64,000 nt of DNA from Myroides profundi (GTDB taxonomy: Bacteria; Bacteroidota; Bacteroidia; Flavobacteriales; Flavobacteriaceae): the NCBI RefSeq assembly GCF_000833025.1, contig NZ_CP010817.1:3100001-3164000 (forward strand), given 5' to 3'. The position numbers and the translations under genes were made by a program. Shown in pieces: positions 1 to 8,943 of the stretch (position 1 is the first letter of the stretch; every line of letters begins with the position of its first letter). A model generated the notes under the pieces. It had not been told where the DNA came from and made no database searches. It saw only the letters and a program-made list of their open reading frames with translations.

Positions 1-443
1 AACGGCGCATTAACAACAACATGTCCACGTTCAAACAACGCTTTTCCAGCAATACTAATCTCAGTAGTCAGATCTAGTCCTTCTGTGTTAAAAATCACAT
101 CTTCTAAGAAAGTTGTATTCTCTCCTCCGCTTATCTTATGCTTAGCTTGGGCTATTTCTAACTGTTCAAAGAAAACCTTACTAGCCTTAGTTGATTTTGA
201 AAACATAAAGCTACCTTCATTGGTAAAATCATCAAAAAAATGAACTTCTCCATTATTTATAAAGGTAGCATCCTTAGTGTTACTGAATGCCCCCTTGATA
301 GATAACATCTCATCTGGTGAGACAAAAACATCTCCTCTATTATGTAAATTAAGAGAAGTACTCACCTGCGCTTGTACTACGCAAGAAGCTCCGAATACAA
401 GTACAGGTGTTAATTTTCTTAAATTCAAGTATTTTCTTTTCAT
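1..443 (-). CDS. T9SS type B-type secreted protein, N-terminal part (runs off left edge)
   Basis: Only the first ~147 codons are present; the C-terminus lies beyond base 1. The start ATG at 443 is followed by a signal peptide (MKRKYLNLRK..., cleaved after an AQ near residue 25). The mature part aligns residue by residue with the proteins at 3716-4987 and 8944-10236: all share the early strand-rich region, the FFEQL segment and a cleavable-looking repeat ending in GHVVVN. By homology it should end in a type B (CHU_C, gliding-motility-associated) sorting domain for T9SS export, but that part is not visible. It is the first gene of a third copy of the cassette seen twice to the right. An upstream in-frame ATG at 476 is closed by a stop after five codons, so 443 is the start. 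Function is unknown beyond being a surface or secreted protein. Confidence 0.85.
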   Translation of the reverse strand, partial: MKRKYLNLRKLTPVLVFGASCVVQAQVSTSLNLHNRGDVFVSPDEMLSIKGAFSNTKDATFINNGEVHFFDDFTNEGSFMFSKSTKASKVFFEQLEIAQAKHKISGGENTTFLEDVIFNTEGLDLTTEISIAGKALFERGHVVVNAP

Positions 444-488
444 AAACATTTTTATTAGTTACAATTTTCTTTTCATAAACATTTTTAT
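431..488 (-). repeat. 25-base direct duplication of the start region
   Basis: Bases 431-455 recur exactly at 464-488 (period 33). Each copy contains the ATG with its flanks, so the leader carries a decoy start (476) opening a five-codon ORF (M-K-R-K-L-stop) 33 bases ahead of the real start at 443. Confidence 0.9.
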
Positions 489-525
489 AGATTATGGCTG
501 ATAAACTCCAACCACAAAATCATAA

Positions 526-533
526 CAAAATTA
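526..533 (-). promoter_or_regulatory. Candidate -7 element, TAATTTTG
   Basis: On the minus strand the bases read TAATTTTG, matching the Bacteroidota -7 consensus TAnnTTTG, 83 bases ahead of the start at 443. The same block (TTAATTTTGTTAT) lies at 5062-5069, 75 bases ahead of the paralogous gene at 4987. No good -33 TTG is seen at the usual spacing, so this rests on the match and its recurrence. Confidence 0.4.
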
Positions 534-693
534 ACAATTTAATAAAAAACTAACTAATATTATTTAACTATTATAAAATAAATTACTAAAAAAGTTAAAA
601 GATATTTTTAAAGCCAAATAAAAGCATAAAATAAAGAATTAATTCAAAAAAAAATCATATTGATTATTAATAATACATTCTTAATTTAGAAGA

Positions 694-725
694 ATAAAAA
701 AAGCTCCTATAAACTTAGGAGCTTT
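694..725 (-). terminator. Intrinsic terminator of the left cassette
   Basis: Perfect 8-bp stem (702-709 with 716-723, AGCTCCTA) and 6-base loop, followed on the minus strand by a run of T (701-694). It lies 18 bases after the stop of the PorE-like gene. Confidence 0.9.
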
Positions 726-742
726 CATATTATTTATTGTTT

Positions 743-2734
743 TTACAAATCTTCTACTACAAATTCACTTCTTCTATTCTCTTGATGTTTATACGCAGGA
801 CATGGAACCCCTCTATAACAATCATTAACTAACATAGAAGAACCAAAGCCTCTACCTGTCAACCTACTACGACTAACTCCTCTATTTACTAACCAGTTTA
901 TAGTAGACTCTGCACGTCTTTGAGATAATTGGTAATTAAATCCGTCTGATCCTGAAATATCTGTGTGTGAACGTACATCGATACGCATACTTGGGTACTT
1001 CCTTAACACTTCTAATATTTTATATAGTTCTCTTTCTGCATCAGGGCGAATATTATATTTACCTAAATCAAAATAAATAGCATTTAATTTTAAGACTTTA
1101 AATAAGTCGTCCCCTTTCTTAATTTCTACTCCTGGTATCATTGTATCTACAGAAGCACCAGAACCTCCTTCTAATCCAAAATCAAGTACAGCTCCATTAG
1201 CTTTATTTAATGCTGGCAAACCAAGTTCTATTGTATTATATCCCTCTTTATCCACACCTACAGTAAAACTAACAGAACCTAACTTATCCTTAAACTCATA
1301 CTCTCCTTGAGCGCTTGTAGATACTTCTTCTATTAACTTGCGATTGTTATCATATAAAGACACCTTAGCTCCTGATATTCCATTTGAACTTAAAATATCA
1401 TATACCTTACCTTTTATACTTTGGTAGAGTTCCATATCTATACCATCTATCTCACGGATAAAGTATAAATCATCCTTACCAACTCCATCAGGTCTATTTG
1501 AGGTCATAAAACCAAACTTACAATTAGGATCTAGATAAAAAGCAAAATCGTCATAATTACTATTTACTGAATCCCCAAGATTAATTACTTCTCCAAATGA
1601 ATTATCCTCATTAATCTTCACTCCATAAATATCTAATCCTCCAAATCCTGGACGTCCATCAGAAGCAAAATACAATACATTATTTGTGCTTATAAAAGGA
1701 AAACTCTCTCTCCCTTCTGTATTAATCTTATTTCCTAAATTCTCAGGACTTCCAAAACTTCCATTTTCTAATATCTCTACTCTATATAAATCTGACTGTC
1801 CGTAAGACCCCTCGCGATCTGATACGAAATATAACCACTTACCATCTGGACTAATAGCAGGATGCGCTGTAATTGAATTCAAAGAGTTAAATGACAAACG
1901 TTCTACATTAGACCATTTCTTTTTACTATCTAAAGTAGCTTTATATAGCTCTACTTTAATAATCCCTTCTTGTTTCTTTAATGGATCTCTATTATTACTA
2001 GAGAAATACATCGTTTGTCCATCAAGAGAGAAAGTAGGTGTAGATTCATTTAATTTCCCTTCTATCTGTTTAGAGAATGGCTTAGACTCTCCTACATATC
2101 CATCTATATAAACAGGTGCTGCATACAGTTTTGTAAAAGGATCATTAGTCCAACTGTGAATACCTGGATAATAATCCGTCCTATTCTGAGATGATGCGAA
2201 TATAATATGTCCTTTATACATAGCTGCACCATACTCAGAGTACGTTGTATTCACATTATCCATTAATGTAGCAGTAAATGCGCTAGGATTTAACTTAATC
2301 GTCTCTAAATATTTCTTATCTGCAAGATATAGTTTAACACGAAGATCTTCTTTAAACTTATCTGCCATCAAATCCATAATCTTGTCCGACTCTACATAAT
2401 CCCCTTCACTTTTTAACGTCTGTACATATCGAAAATAAATATCAGCAGAAACAAATTCTGAACTCACTTCAGCACTACTTAGTATCTTACTATACCATTT
2501 ATTAGCATCTCTATACATCCCATTATTATAATAAGCATCTGCAAGATTTCTATAAACTTCTTGACTAGTTTCTCCTCTTTTTATTGCTGCTTCATAACTT
2601 TTAATCGCATCACTAAACGATAAGTTCTCAAATAAAAGATCTCCATATTTTGCTGTTTTAATATTCTGTGCTATCGCAGTAATACCAAACAACAATAAGA
2701 TTATTGTAATTTGTTTAGATAGTATTTTCTCCAT
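743..2734 (-). CDS. PorE-like periplasmic protein: TPR, PD40 propeller, CRD, OmpA
   Basis: Domain order is signal peptide (MEKILSKQ..., cut near AIAQ), TPR repeats (~25-145), a WD40/PD40-like beta-propeller with repeated SPDGKWLYFVSDR-type blades (~150-440), a carboxypeptidase-regulatory-like beta domain (~450-530) and a C-terminal OmpA peptidoglycan-binding domain (~560-660, with the IDVRSHTD motif). This is the architecture of P. gingivalis PorE, a T9SS part that ties outer-membrane components to peptidoglycan. PorE is a lipoprotein; no lipobox cysteine is seen here. I chose ATG 2734 because it directly precedes the signal peptide; ATG 2764 would add ten polar residues. It is the last gene of a cassette with a PorP/SprF protein and a type B substrate, and is a close paralogue of 6007-7977. 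Inferred role: support for export or anchoring of the partner protein. Confidence 0.85.
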   Translation of the reverse strand: MEKILSKQITIILLLFGITAIAQNIKTAKYGDLLFENLSFSDAIKSYEAAIKRGETSQEVYRNLADAYYNNGMYRDANKWYSKILSSAEVSSEFVSADIYFRYVQTLKSEGDYVESDKIMDLMADKFKEDLRVKLYLADKKYLETIKLNPSAFTATLMDNVNTTYSEYGAAMYKGHIIFASSQNRTDYYPGIHSWTNDPFTKLYAAPVYIDGYVGESKPFSKQIEGKLNESTPTFSLDGQTMYFSSNNRDPLKKQEGIIKVELYKATLDSKKKWSNVERLSFNSLNSITAHPAISPDGKWLYFVSDREGSYGQSDLYRVEILENGSFGSPENLGNKINTEGRESFPFISTNNVLYFASDGRPGFGGLDIYGVKINEDNSFGEVINLGDSVNSNYDDFAFYLDPNCKFGFMTSNRPDGVGKDDLYFIREIDGIDMELYQSIKGKVYDILSSNGISGAKVSLYDNNRKLIEEVSTSAQGEYEFKDKLGSVSFTVGVDKEGYNTIELGLPALNKANGAVLDFGLEGGSGASVDTMIPGVEIKKGDDLFKVLKLNAIYFDLGKYNIRPDAERELYKILEVLRKYPSMRIDVRSHTDISGSDGFNYQLSQRRAESTINWLVNRGVSRSRLTGRGFGSSMLVNDCYRGVPCPAYKHQENRRSEFVVEDL

Positions 2735-2769
2735 AAACCTATAATTTTTTTTCAACATCTGCATCGCTC

Positions 2770-3702
2770 TTAGAAGAAACGAGCTGTACTAACTTTGTTG
2801 TATTTGTTAAACAAGTCAAATCTTAAAAAGATCTCATGCGAACCTGAATTATATCTAGATAATTTAGATGTATCCGCATCATAAGAATATCCAATAAACA
2901 ACCCATCGTTTACTTGGAATCCTGCCAATGCACTAACTGATGAATCCCATCTATAAGCAGCTCCAATAGTAAACTTATCTACAATCAAGAAGTTCGCCGT
3001 CAAGTCTACTTGCATAGGCGCTCCCTCTACTGTCTTTAATAAGAACGCTGGTTTAAACTTCAAACTCGGATTCAACTCAAACACATATCCCCCCATTAAG
3101 TAGAAGTGCATCTTCTGACGCATCAACTCCTTTCCCTCATTCTTTGAACGATCTGTTGTCAGGAAGTTTGGTACAGATACTCCTAAATAAGATTTATCTG
3201 AATACAAATACAACCCCGCTCCAATATTTGGATTAAACTTATTATTAATATTCTCTAAGAACATTGGATCATTAGGATCATAAATATCTAACTTAGTATA
3301 ATCTACATCTAACAAATTTGCTGTTGCCTTTAACCCAAATGCCAACTTATAAGTATCATTCAAATCTACTGCATAAGCCAAGTTTAACGAGAAATTATTC
3401 TCTGACATTGCTCCTATACGATCATTTGTATAGTTAATTCCTCCTGACAATCCATTATTACCCAATGGTGTATCAATAGAAATATTAGCCGTTTGTGGCG
3501 CACCATCTAATCCTACCCATTGCGTACGATACATACCGAATACATTTAACACTCCTCGAGATCCTGTATAAGCTGGATTAATATTAGATGTATTATACAT
3601 ATAATGCGTGTACTGTGGGTCTTGTTGTCCATATGCTGATGACGCTCCTAACATCATCAACGAGAATAATACTCCTAGTTGTATACCTTTTCTTATTTTC
3701 AT
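2770..3702 (-). CDS. PorP/SprF family outer-membrane protein
   Basis: This 310-residue protein has a signal peptide (cut after AYGQ), then the family hallmark QQDPQYTHYMYN and NPAYTGSRG, and ends in RFF, an aromatic C-terminus typical of outer-membrane barrels. The body is rich in alternating aromatic and polar residues. SprF in Flavobacterium johnsoniae is needed for SprB export, and PorP belongs to the P. gingivalis T9SS; family members usually sit beside a protein with a type B sorting domain. Here that partner is 14 bases upstream (3716-4987) and a PorE-like gene follows. It is very similar to 8003-8935, so the two cassettes look like a duplication. Inferred role: a dedicated outer-membrane partner for the neighbouring substrate. 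Confidence 0.92.
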   Translation of the reverse strand: MKIRKGIQLGVLFSLMMLGASSAYGQQDPQYTHYMYNTSNINPAYTGSRGVLNVFGMYRTQWVGLDGAPQTANISIDTPLGNNGLSGGINYTNDRIGAMSENNFSLNLAYAVDLNDTYKLAFGLKATANLLDVDYTKLDIYDPNDPMFLENINNKFNPNIGAGLYLYSDKSYLGVSVPNFLTTDRSKNEGKELMRQKMHFYLMGGYVFELNPSLKFKPAFLLKTVEGAPMQVDLTANFLIVDKFTIGAAYRWDSSVSALAGFQVNDGLFIGYSYDADTSKLSRYNSGSHEIFLRFDLFNKYNKVSTARFF

Positions 3703-3715
3703 TACAATCTTTTTT

Positions 3716-4987
3716 CTAGTTATTTTCTAAATGTAAATAGCCTGTCTTTGTTATCCATTCTGATCCTTTTGCAGTTTGAACCTCATACTTCACTATATAA
3801 TAATACGTTCCTGAAGGTAAATTACCACTTAACAACACTCCTTTTCCCTCCGCCTTACCTCTAAATACATTAACATTACCATCCCCAGTTGGATCATACT
3901 TAGTCGTATCAAAAACTTTACTTCCCCAACGGTTTACAATCTGAACCGAATTATTAGGATACTTATCTATATTTTCTATAATAAAATAATCATTCTTTCC
4001 ATCTCCATCAGGTGAAACTGCATTATAGATCTTTAATTCTGAATTATAATCTGCATCCACTAATGCCAATGTAAAAACACCTTGAGCATCCACTACAACA
4101 GGAGTTTTTACAGTCTTAGTCGACACATCAACTATACCTCCTAAATCAATCCATTTCAACCCCTTATCATCCCAACGAACAATATGTAAACTCTTCTCCG
4201 GATTAGTCAATAAAAAAGATGGTGTAGTTTGTTCATTCCAACTTAAAGTTAAGATGATAGCCCCATTAGTTGCTTCATTCTTTACTTCCCAATATTCCTC
4301 ATTATTTATATCTACAATCGCATTCTTAACAGTATGTGCTCGACCTTCTAAAGGATTTACACGTTTATATTGAGTTTGAAATAAATTTTGTAACCCACTA
4401 CTCTCTCCTAAAGTAATAGGACGGTAATATGTTCCATCACCTATAGGCATTTCCATTTCTTTTTTTGCATCTAGATCAGCCATACCAACTACATGACTCT
4501 CATCGCCTACAGCCTCTACACTTGAACTTTCTAAAAAAGTAATACTTCCTGATAATGGAGTATTTACAACTACATGACCACGCTCAAAATAAGCTTTACC
4601 AGCAATACTTATTTCATTCTCTAAATCTATTCCATTACTATTAAAGATTACATCTTCAAACAAAGTGGAATTTGCTCCCCCTGATATCTTTTGTTTTGCT
4701 TTAGCTTCACTCAATTGTTCAAAGAATACCTGACTTGCCTTAACTGAACGTGAAAAAACAAAGGCTCCTGTATTACTAAAATCATCTAAAAAATAGATAT
4801 CTCCAGAATTTACAAAATCTCCTTGGGTACTATTAACAAACTCTCCACTTACAAATAAAACTTCATTAGCAGATACGGACATTTTTCCTGTATTATAAAG
4901 CTCTGCTTTCTCTTGTGCTGATGCCATAGAAAAAGACAAAACCACACTAGAAAACAGTACAAACTTCAATACACCCTCTTTTTTCAT
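3716..4987 (-). CDS. Secreted protein with T9SS type B (CHU_C) sorting domain
   Basis: The 423-residue product starts at ATG 4987, just before a signal peptide (MKKEGVLKF..., cut near ASAQ); the longer reading from 5032 adds a cysteine- and lysine-rich stretch that does not fit export. Residues ~25-330 are beta-rich and resemble the paralogues at 1-443 and 8944-10236. The last ~90 residues contain SPDGDGKNDYFII, VQIVNRWG and SGTYYYIV, the hallmarks of the gliding-motility-associated C-terminal domain that directs export by T9SS and usually depends on a PorP/SprF partner. It is the first gene of a three-gene cassette. The function of the passenger is unknown; a cell-surface or adhesion-structure subunit is an inference from the locus. 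Confidence 0.9.
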   Translation of the reverse strand: MKKEGVLKFVLFSSVVLSFSMASAQEKAELYNTGKMSVSANEVLFVSGEFVNSTQGDFVNSGDIYFLDDFSNTGAFVFSRSVKASQVFFEQLSEAKAKQKISGGANSTLFEDVIFNSNGIDLENEISIAGKAYFERGHVVVNTPLSGSITFLESSSVEAVGDESHVVGMADLDAKKEMEMPIGDGTYYRPITLGESSGLQNLFQTQYKRVNPLEGRAHTVKNAIVDINNEEYWEVKNEATNGAIILTLSWNEQTTPSFLLTNPEKSLHIVRWDDKGLKWIDLGGIVDVSTKTVKTPVVVDAQGVFTLALVDADYNSELKIYNAVSPDGDGKNDYFIIENIDKYPNNSVQIVNRWGSKVFDTTKYDPTGDGNVNVFRGKAEGKGVLLSGNLPSGTYYYIVKYEVQTAKGSEWITKTGYLHLENN

Positions 4988-5032
4988 ATCATTTTTTTTA
5001 CACTTATTTATACAAAATTTACAGATATACAC

Positions 5033-5520
5033 ATACTAAAAGCAAACATTATAACAAATAACAAAATTAAAAATAAAATTAACATTTAATAATCAATTAA
5101 AAAACATTTTTTAACATTCTATAGATTAAACAATTATTAATAAAAAAATTCTACTTCTAATGATTTTAAATCAAAACAATCCCCATATTGAATCCAAAAA
5201 AGCTTATTAATCACACAAAAAACTTGTTTAATACAATTTAAATATTTGAAAAACATTCTTTTTCAAACTCTTAAACCAAATAAAAAAGCTAAAAACAGCT
5301 TTACAAACAGGTTAGCACATTAATATTCAAACAATCAATCACTTAAAACCCTAAAAAACATTGCTCAGCATAAATCCATAAACTAAAGGCTAACAAAATA
5401 TAGAAATCCCCCTAAGTAAACAGAACATAAGTTTCTAACTAATGAAATATTTTATCTTTTTATGTCTCTCACACCAAATAAGCCACCAATAAAAAACTCT
5501 CTAACAAGACATTAGGTTAA
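5033..5520. other. AT-rich intergenic stretch
   Basis: No convincing ORF or hairpin is visible in this part apart from the candidate promoter at 5062-5069. It separates the two cassettes together with the structured segment at 5521-5662. Confidence 0.6.
5062..5069 (-). promoter_or_regulatory. Candidate -7 element, TAATTTTG
   Basis: Minus-strand TAATTTTG in the same context (TTAATTTTGTTAT) as the element at 526-533, and at a similar distance (75 versus 83 bases) from the start of a paralogous gene. The -33 box is not clear. Confidence 0.4.
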
Positions 5521-5577
5521 AAAAAAGAAGAGGTGCCTCGTCCTAAAAAAACTGTACAGCTATAGTAGGACGAGACA
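5521..5577 (-). terminator. Terminator-like hairpin with large loop
   Basis: Bases 5537-5545 and 5566-5574 are perfect complements (CTCGTCCTA / TAGGACGAG). Extended with one wobble pair on the minus strand, the stem reaches about 12 bp with a ~20-base loop, then CCTCTTC and a run of T (5527-5521). No annotated gene ends here, so it either backs up the 5864-5888 terminator or ends an unannotated transcript. Confidence 0.5.
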
Positions 5578-5599
5578 TTTCTAATCAACAGTGATCGCA

Positions 5600-5662
5600 T
5601 AGTGGTCGCATAGTTATGGGATACTGCTCGCATAAAAAAGGGATAAAAGTATGCGACCACTA
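5600..5662. repeat. 13-bp perfect inverted repeat with repeated TCGCATA
   Basis: TAGTGGTCGCATA (5600-5612) is repeated in inverse at 5650-5662, with 37 bases between. TCGCATA occurs three times in direct order across 5595-5633. It sits between the two hairpins of the intergenic region and is not explained by any gene. Confidence 0.85.
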
Positions 5663-5863
5663 CCCCATCAATAGCCTATAAACATCGTATCAAATGGAAT
5701 ATGATCAATTATATTATCACAATCTCATAATAGATCGCTACCATACTACTTATGTCTAATACATCCAAATTAACCTCTAATACTATAGTATATCGCACGA
5801 TGATGTACTGATAACAAGGCTTAAGGCAAAAATGATAAACATAGTCAATGCAAATACTACAAA

Positions 5864-5888
5864 TAAAAAAAGCTCCCTTACGGGAGCT
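5864..5888 (-). terminator. Intrinsic terminator of the adhesin-cassette operon
   Basis: A 7-bp stem AGCTCCC/GGGAGCT (5871-5877, 5882-5888) with a 4-base loop is followed on the minus strand by seven T. It lies about 118 bases after the stop at 6007. Confidence 0.9.
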
Positions 5889-6006
5889 TTTAGTGGCTAA
5901 TGCTGTTAGTTTTAAATCCTACAGCAGGATCGGTCGAAAAAAAAATTGTTTTGTTGTTTTTAAGAACAATTATAATATAGTATAAACGTAGACTTAAGTC
6001 ATTATA

Positions 6007-7977
6007 TTACAATTCTGTAACAATAAATTCACTACGTCTATTTAACTGATGTTCTTCTACTGTACATGGTACTCCATTACTACACTTATTCTGTAATTGT
6101 GTCTCACCATATCCTTGTCCTGTCACTCGGCTTGCTTCGATACCTTGGCTGATAATCCACTGTACTGTAGACTTCGCTCTGCGATCAGACAATCTTAAGT
6201 TATAATCATCGTTTCCTCTACTATCTGTATGAGAACGAACATCTATCTTCATAGTAGGATACTCTTTTAATACTTCTACCACTTTCATTAATTCAATAGA
6301 TGCATCTCTACGAATATTTGATTTATCAAAATCAAAGTAGATTGGATTCAGTTTTAATTTCTTAAATAGATCATCATCTTTAGCAATAGGTTTCTCTGTT
6401 TTCTCTAAAGGAATATCTTGTTTTTTAACTCCTCCAGCTACAGCGTCTAATTGTACACTTACTTCTTCAGTATTATACTTATCCGCTACTGCTTTTAGAC
6501 GATACTTTCCTCTACACTCTAGATCATCTATTCTATAATATCCCTTATCATCAGTGATAATTTCTCCGATTACTTTATATGAGTTATCATACACAGTTAC
6601 TTTAGCATTGGCTAATACCTCTTGAGTATCTTTATCAAACACAATACCTTCTAGACTCTGGTGACATACTTTCTGCATAAAGAAGTAAATATCATCTCCT
6701 CCTACACCATTCACTCTATTAGAACTAACGAATCCTTTGCGTGTCTTACTATCAATATAGAATGCAAAATCATCTGTGCTACTATTAATAGGTGTTCCCA
6801 TATTTGTCACTTGACCTACACTTCCATCTACATTAATCTTCGTCACGAATACATCTAAACCACCAAGTCCTGGGTGTCCATCAGAACTAAAGAACAAGAA
6901 GTGATCTTTAGATATAAATGGAAATGTCTCTCTACCTGCTGTGTTTACTTTATTCCCTATATTCTCTACTTTACCATATTCTCCTGTAGGATATAATGCT
7001 ACTCTGAAGATATCAGATTGTCCTAAAGTACCTTCTCTGTCTGAAGAGAAGTATAACCATTTATCATCTGGTGTTAAAGCTGGGTGAGCTGTATTATAGT
7101 TATCCGAGTTAAACGGCAACTCTTCTACATTCTCCCATTTACCTTCTTCTGATAAAGTCGCTTTATATATTTTTAATAAAGTTGAATGCTCTTTATTTAA
7201 TCTTCTCTTCCCTTTTACACTTGTATTATTACGTGTAAAATACATCGTCTTCCCGTCAGAAGTAAATACAGCTGTTGCTTCATTTACTTTAGTGTCTAAC
7301 TCAGGTGCAAACTTCACTGGTTCTTCAAAAGTACCGTCTGCATTAATCACACTACTGTATAAACTTGTAAAACTCTCGTTCGTCCATTCGTGTAATCTCT
7401 TTCCTGACTGATGTTCTGTATTACGAGCAGAAGTATAAATCAACTGATTTCCTAATAAAGCTGCTCCATAATCTGAATATGCAGTGTTCACACTTATATT
7501 CTTTAGTTCGTATCGATCAGAGTTATTTTCTATCTCTTTTAGATAACGGTCTTTACTAGATTCAAAAAGCTGTGCTCTAGAATCGTTTGCCTCTAGTTTA
7601 GAGAACTCTTCCATCATCAGTTTTGACTTATCATAGTTCTCTACAGCTTTTAGTGTCTGTGCGTAACGATAATAATATTCTGATGGTAACACTTCTTTAC
7701 CTTTATCTTCGTATTGACCTTCAAACAATTCAGTATACCACTGATTTGCTTCTATTAATTTTCCATTAAAGTAATATGCATCCGCTAACTTCTTCAGCAT
7801 ATCAGCATTGGTGTATCCTTTGCTAGCTATGCGTTCATAGATCTTGATCGCATCTACGTAAGCTTGGGTTTGATATTCTTTATCCGCTTTCTTCTCTGCT
7901 ACTTTCTGTCCATAAGTACTAATACCTACGAAAAGCAACATTGTCAATAAGCTTATTTTCAATAGCTGTTTTTTCAT
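6007..7977 (-). CDS. PorE-like periplasmic protein: TPR, PD40 propeller, CRD, OmpA
   Basis: Second copy of the PorE-like architecture: signal peptide (MKKQLLKIS..., cut near TYGQ), TPRs (~20-150), PD40/WD40 blades with TPDDKWLYFSSDREG (~160-430), a CarboxypepD_reg-like domain beginning LEGIVFDKDTQE (~440-525) and an OmpA domain (~545-650; IYFDFDKSNI, IDVRSHTD). I chose ATG 7977, which leaves a 25-base gap to the PorP/SprF gene; the longer reading from 8022 overlaps that gene and puts a charged tail before the signal peptide. It is the last gene before the 5864-5888 terminator. As with 743-2734, known PorE binds peptidoglycan and T9SS outer-membrane parts; a dedicated role for this cassette is inferred. 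Confidence 0.85.
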   Translation of the reverse strand: MKKQLLKISLLTMLLFVGISTYGQKVAEKKADKEYQTQAYVDAIKIYERIASKGYTNADMLKKLADAYYFNGKLIEANQWYTELFEGQYEDKGKEVLPSEYYYRYAQTLKAVENYDKSKLMMEEFSKLEANDSRAQLFESSKDRYLKEIENNSDRYELKNISVNTAYSDYGAALLGNQLIYTSARNTEHQSGKRLHEWTNESFTSLYSSVINADGTFEEPVKFAPELDTKVNEATAVFTSDGKTMYFTRNNTSVKGKRRLNKEHSTLLKIYKATLSEEGKWENVEELPFNSDNYNTAHPALTPDDKWLYFSSDREGTLGQSDIFRVALYPTGEYGKVENIGNKVNTAGRETFPFISKDHFLFFSSDGHPGLGGLDVFVTKINVDGSVGQVTNMGTPINSSTDDFAFYIDSKTRKGFVSSNRVNGVGGDDIYFFMQKVCHQSLEGIVFDKDTQEVLANAKVTVYDNSYKVIGEIITDDKGYYRIDDLECRGKYRLKAVADKYNTEEVSVQLDAVAGGVKKQDIPLEKTEKPIAKDDDLFKKLKLNPIYFDFDKSNIRRDASIELMKVVEVLKEYPTMKIDVRSHTDSRGNDDYNLRLSDRRAKSTVQWIISQGIEASRVTGQGYGETQLQNKCSNGVPCTVEEHQLNRRSEFIVTEL

Positions 7978-8002
7978 ACTTGTTTTCTTAAGTCCTCTCT
8001 TA

Positions 8003-8935
8003 TTAGAAGAAACGAGGAGCATTAATTGTACTACGACGGTTAAATAATTCGAATCTTAAGAAGATCTCGTGTGATCCTGAGTTATAACGTTGAAGCGCAG
8101 TAGTCTCAAAGTCATAAGAATATCCTACAAATAAATTATCATTTACCTGGAATCCTGCCAATGCACTCACTGAAGCATCCCAACGATAAGCCGCTCCTAA
8201 AGTAAACTTGTCATACAACAAAAAGTTAGCTGTCAAATCTACTTGTAATGGTGCTCCACTTACTGCCTTAACTAAAGCGGCTGGCTTAAACAATAAATTC
8301 TCACTCACATCGAATACATACCCTCCCATTAAGTAGAAGTGCATCTTCTGACGCATCGTCGTGATATCATTATCATCGTAGCGATCCGTAGTCAAGAAGT
8401 TCGGAACTGATAACCCTACATAAGCTTTGTCAGAGTATAGATAAACCCCTGCTCCAATATTTGGATTAAACTTGTTGTTTAGATTCTCTTGACTTACAGG
8501 GTCTGTAGGATTGTGGATATTAAGCTTTGTATAATCAACACTTAATAGATTAGCTGTTCCTTTCAAACCGAATGCTAATTTATAATCAGCATTTAAGTCA
8601 ATAGCATAAGCTAAATCTACAGAGATATTATTCTCATCCATCGCTCCTAGACGATCATTCGTAAAGTTCACTCCTAGACCTAATCCACTTTCTCCAAGAG
8701 GTGTAGACACAGATACATTCGCTGTCTTAGGTGCTCCATCTAGTCCTACCCACTGTGTTCTGTACATCCCAAACACGTTCAGCGTTCCTCTACTACCTGC
8801 ATAAGCAGGGTTGATCATATTAGCATTATACATATACTGTGTATACTGTGGATCTTGTTGAGCTTGCATTTGAGAAAAGCAGCCTAAGGCGAATAGGCTG
8901 ATTCCGATTTTCTTTATGTTTTGTTGAATATTCAT
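8003..8935 (-). CDS. PorP/SprF family outer-membrane protein
   Basis: This is a 310-residue paralogue of 2770-3702, with the signal peptide cut after MQAQ, then QQDPQYTQYMYNANMINPAY and an aromatic PRFF end suited to a barrel. The two proteins match along their whole length, including FGMYRTQWVGLDGAP. It lies 8 bases after the type B substrate gene and 25 bases before the PorE-like gene, so all three are surely cotranscribed. SprF-type proteins are partners for export of CHU_C-domain proteins in Flavobacterium. Which substrate each copy serves, and whether the two copies are interchangeable, cannot be told from sequence. Confidence 0.92.
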   Translation of the reverse strand: MNIQQNIKKIGISLFALGCFSQMQAQQDPQYTQYMYNANMINPAYAGSRGTLNVFGMYRTQWVGLDGAPKTANVSVSTPLGESGLGLGVNFTNDRLGAMDENNISVDLAYAIDLNADYKLAFGLKGTANLLSVDYTKLNIHNPTDPVSQENLNNKFNPNIGAGVYLYSDKAYVGLSVPNFLTTDRYDDNDITTMRQKMHFYLMGGYVFDVSENLLFKPAALVKAVSGAPLQVDLTANFLLYDKFTLGAAYRWDASVSALAGFQVNDNLFVGYSYDFETTALQRYNSGSHEIFLRFELFNRRSTINAPRFF

Positions 8936-8943
8936 ATATTCTC

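Noticed and set aside
277..501. Plus-strand ORF opposite the truncated type B gene.
   Set aside because: It is antisense to a gene with clear homology to two paralogues; its tail is just the duplicated leader read backwards.
5521..5577. Remnant end of an insertion sequence, because the AAGAGG...ACGAG hairpin resembles IS ends.
   Set aside because: No transposase remnant, no matching second end and no target duplication seen.
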